Below, one piece after another: positions 32,824 through 34,423 of a stretch of 34,423 bases of DNA. The notes under the pieces are model-generated. The model was given only the letters and a program-made list of their open reading frames with translations, was not told the origin of the DNA and did no database searches. The translations under genes and the position numbers were made by a program. Position 1 is the stretch's first letter; each line of letters begins with the position of its first letter. The DNA is from an uncultured Clostridia bacterium (lineage in GTDB: Bacteria > Bacillota > Clostridia > Christensenellales > UBA1242): contig CANQDP010000013.1 of the NCBI GenBank assembly GCA_947593585.1, positions 1 through 34,423 of the forward strand, written 5' to 3'.

Positions 32824-34304
32824 TTTGGTTTGCAAATTTAATAATAGTGTTTTTCAATTTAGCTTTTGTTGAAAAATATTTGCATATATTTCAGCTGAAA
32901 GACTACAATGCAAAAAGATATTTGAGTCATTTTCGCATAAAAATTTTGCATTTTTCTATTTTTTTGCTTGTTTTTTCACTTCAAATGGCTCTTAAAAGCA
33001 ATATTTTATTAATTGTGTCAAATTTAGTTGTCTGTTTGTTAAACGCAATTTATAGTGCAGAAATAATAAAAGGCAACAAAACTCCACTTGTGAAAACTAA
33101 AAAACTTAATAGGTTAATGTGGATTTCCTCAATAATTATTGCCCTACCCTGTTTGTTTTTTAGAGGTGGAATCGTGTCCACTTTTGTGTTGCTATACTCT
33201 CCAATAATTGCAAACTTATTAAATTTCTATGATAAAATTCAAAACAAAAAATTTATTGAAACGGCGAAAAAGAAACTAGAAAATAGCAAAGCAAAAATTA
33301 TAGCAATAACGGGAAGCAATGGCAAAACTAGTGTGAAGAACATTCTATGCTCAATGCTGAATGACCATCATGTGCTGGCTTCACCAAAAAGCTATAACAC
33401 ACCACTTGGATTGAGCAAATTTATTAACGAAAATGAAATCGAAAATTTGGATTTCATAATTCTTGAATATGGTGCGAGGCATATTGGCGACATAAGAAAA
33501 CTATGCAAAACTTTTGGCGCTGATTACGGCATAATAACAACTGTTGCACCTCAACATTTAGAAAGCTTTAAAAATATCAACAATGTGGCTAAAACAAAAG
33601 CAGAACTAGCAGAATTTCTAGGCTTAAAAACTTGCGTGTTTAATTTAGATAACATTCACACATATAAAATGTGGTGTGATAAGCCTGGTGAAAAAATTGG
33701 AGTGTCCATCTACTCACCCGCGCAGATGTTCATCACAAATTTGCAAATTAACGAGAGGGGGATGAACTTTAAAATCAACACGCAAAATGGTGAATTTAGA
33801 ACGAAAACAAAACTGCTTGGCAGACACAACGCCACAAACATTCTGCTTGCCACAGCAATGGCTTTAAAACTAGGCGTTGACATTAAGCAAATTGTAAAAT
33901 CAATAAGTAAATTAGACTATACCCCTCATAGGCTTCAACTAATTAGTGGAAAAATAAACATACTTGACGATAGTTATAATTGCTCGATTTTAAGTGCAAC
34001 TGAAGCATTGTTTGTGCTAAAAAATTTTAAAGGGAAAAAGGTGGTGGCAACTCCTGGCATAATTGAATGCGGTGAAATGGAGTTTGAAATTAATTTCAAA
34101 CTTGGCGAAATGTTGGCAGAGTGTGATGAAGTGATAATAATCGGGCAGAAAAATAAAAGAGCAATTACGCGTGGTTTGCAATCAAAAAACTTTAAAAAAA
34201 TTCTCTATGCCGACACTTTGGATAATGCAAAATATTTTTTCAAAAAATTAAATGAGGGCGACACACTTCTATTGCTAAATGACTTGCCTGATGATTACAA
34301 ATAA
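32817..34304 (+). CDS. Membrane-anchored MurF-like Mur ligase, 495 aa
   Basis: The central and C-terminal domains are Mur ligase: P-loop GSNGKTS (166-172), an Asn/Glu-rich middle (IILEYGARHIGDI, TTVAPQHLESF), LLGRHNATNILLATAMAL, and the MurF-type signature TPHRLQLI / LDDSYNCSILSATEAL. MurF adds D-Ala-D-Ala to UDP-MurNAc-tripeptide. The usual MurF substrate domain is replaced by about 135 residues with four to five hydrophobic segments (4-17, 43-75, 80-90, 100-135), so it is probably bound to the membrane. It could therefore modify a lipid-linked precursor instead of the soluble one. It is coupled to the hydrolase, and ddl lies nearby. Another MurF may exist elsewhere. Confidence 0.82.
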   Translation: MLVWFANLIIVFFNLAFVEKYLHIFQLKDYNAKRYLSHFRIKILHFSIFLLVFSLQMALKSNILLIVSNLVVCLLNAIYSAEIIKGNKTPLVKTKKLNRLMWISSIIIALPCLFFRGGIVSTFVLLYSPIIANLLNFYDKIQNKKFIETAKKKLENSKAKIIAITGSNGKTSVKNILCSMLNDHHVLASPKSYNTPLGLSKFINENEIENLDFIILEYGARHIGDIRKLCKTFGADYGIITTVAPQHLESFKNINNVAKTKAELAEFLGLKTCVFNLDNIHTYKMWCDKPGEKIGVSIYSPAQMFITNLQINERGMNFKINTQNGEFRTKTKLLGRHNATNILLATAMALKLGVDIKQIVKSISKLDYTPHRLQLISGKINILDDSYNCSILSATEALFVLKNFKGKKVVATPGIIECGEMEFEINFKLGEMLAECDEVIIIGQKNKRAITRGLQSKNFKKILYADTLDNAKYFFKKLNEGDTLLLLNDLPDDYK

Positions 34305-34310
34305 ACATAG

Positions 34311-34334
34311 AAAAAGAGGGAAAACCCTCTTTTT
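34311..34334. terminator. Bidirectional intrinsic terminator
   Basis: AAAGAGGG (34313-34320), a four-base loop and CCCTCTTT (34325-34332) form an 8-bp hairpin with A and T tails. It serves the MurF-like unit on the plus strand and the partial gene on the minus strand. Confidence 0.85.
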
Positions 34335-34336
34335 CT

Positions 34337-34423
34337 TTATTCTTCTTCCTCGTTATCTGGATCGTCGTCGTTGAGGTCTTCCACTACTCTATTCCTCTTA
34401 CGCTTAGTCGCTATCCTCTGCAA
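34337..34423 (-). CDS. C-terminus of an acidic-tailed protein (partial)
   Basis: The minus-strand frame gives 28 residues and a TAA at 34339-34337: a basic stretch LQRIATKRKRNRVV followed by EDLNDDDPDNEEEE. The gene continues beyond the window edge. A basic patch followed by an acidic tail occurs in several nucleic-acid-binding and ribosome-related proteins; the family cannot be told from this fragment. It ends directly before the shared terminator. Confidence 0.6.
   Translation of the reverse strand: MQRIATKRKRNRVVEDLNDDDPDNEEEE

Overview
This window is a low-GC, standard-code bacterial chromosome segment from a Clostridia-like member of the Bacillota (Firmicutes), probably an uncultured gut-type lineage. 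The evidence is AT-rich intergenic DNA, GGAGG-type ribosome binding sites, three sporulation-associated proteins (YqfC, YqfD, YlmC/YmxH family), and a gene order matching the Bacillus yqf-era-recO-dnaG-sigA neighbourhood. Nearly everything is on the minus strand. I see no CRISPR array, insertion sequence, prophage or rRNA operon.

Layout. 1-183: the start of a stable-RNA transcript with tRNA-like elements behind a perfect consensus promoter, cut by the window edge. 248-3710: an unknown protein, a LexA-type dinB, a lipoprotein and a HAD phosphatase. 3911-5327: an Rhs C-terminal tip with a candidate immunity gene, lacking the large Rhs core. 5362-7017: a lytic transglycosylase and a YkvI-like transporter. 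7099-11210: a sigma operon (dnaG, a region-2-only sigma-like protein, rpoD, a Zn-ribbon coiled-coil protein) joined by short overlaps. 11379-15190: a 41-residue small ORF, an unknown acidic protein and pyruvate phosphate dikinase. 15286-19922: a second lipoprotein, recO, a yqzL-like small gene, a natural ybeY-era fusion, yqfD and yqfC. 19991-24205: a YkpA-like ABC-F protein, PAP2 phosphatase, a small repeat protein, nrdR, a divergent XRE regulator/small-protein pair and a YmxH-like protein. 24239-29872: type IIA topoisomerase B and A subunits followed by an M16 peptidase. 30071-34304: D-Ala-D-Ala ligase, an unknown protein with an alpha-CTD-like segment, and an alpha/beta hydrolase overlapping a membrane-anchored MurF-like ligase. 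34337-34423: the C-terminus of an acidic-tailed protein.

The strongest regulatory signals are these. (1) The two lipoprotein genes at 2088 and 15286 each have a run of exactly ten Gs in the spacer between the -35 and -10 elements, an arrangement typical of phase-variable promoters. (2) Several genes have no Shine-Dalgarno and a -10-like element ending 5-7 nt before the ATG, suggesting frequent leaderless mRNAs. (3) A 17-bp operator-like element occurs three times, about 30 bp apart, between the XRE regulator and its divergent neighbour. (4) yqfC has a SigmaE-like promoter, supporting a working sporulation programme. The main architectural novelties are the YbeY-Era fusion, the sigma region-2 protein between dnaG and rpoD, and the membrane MurF-like protein.
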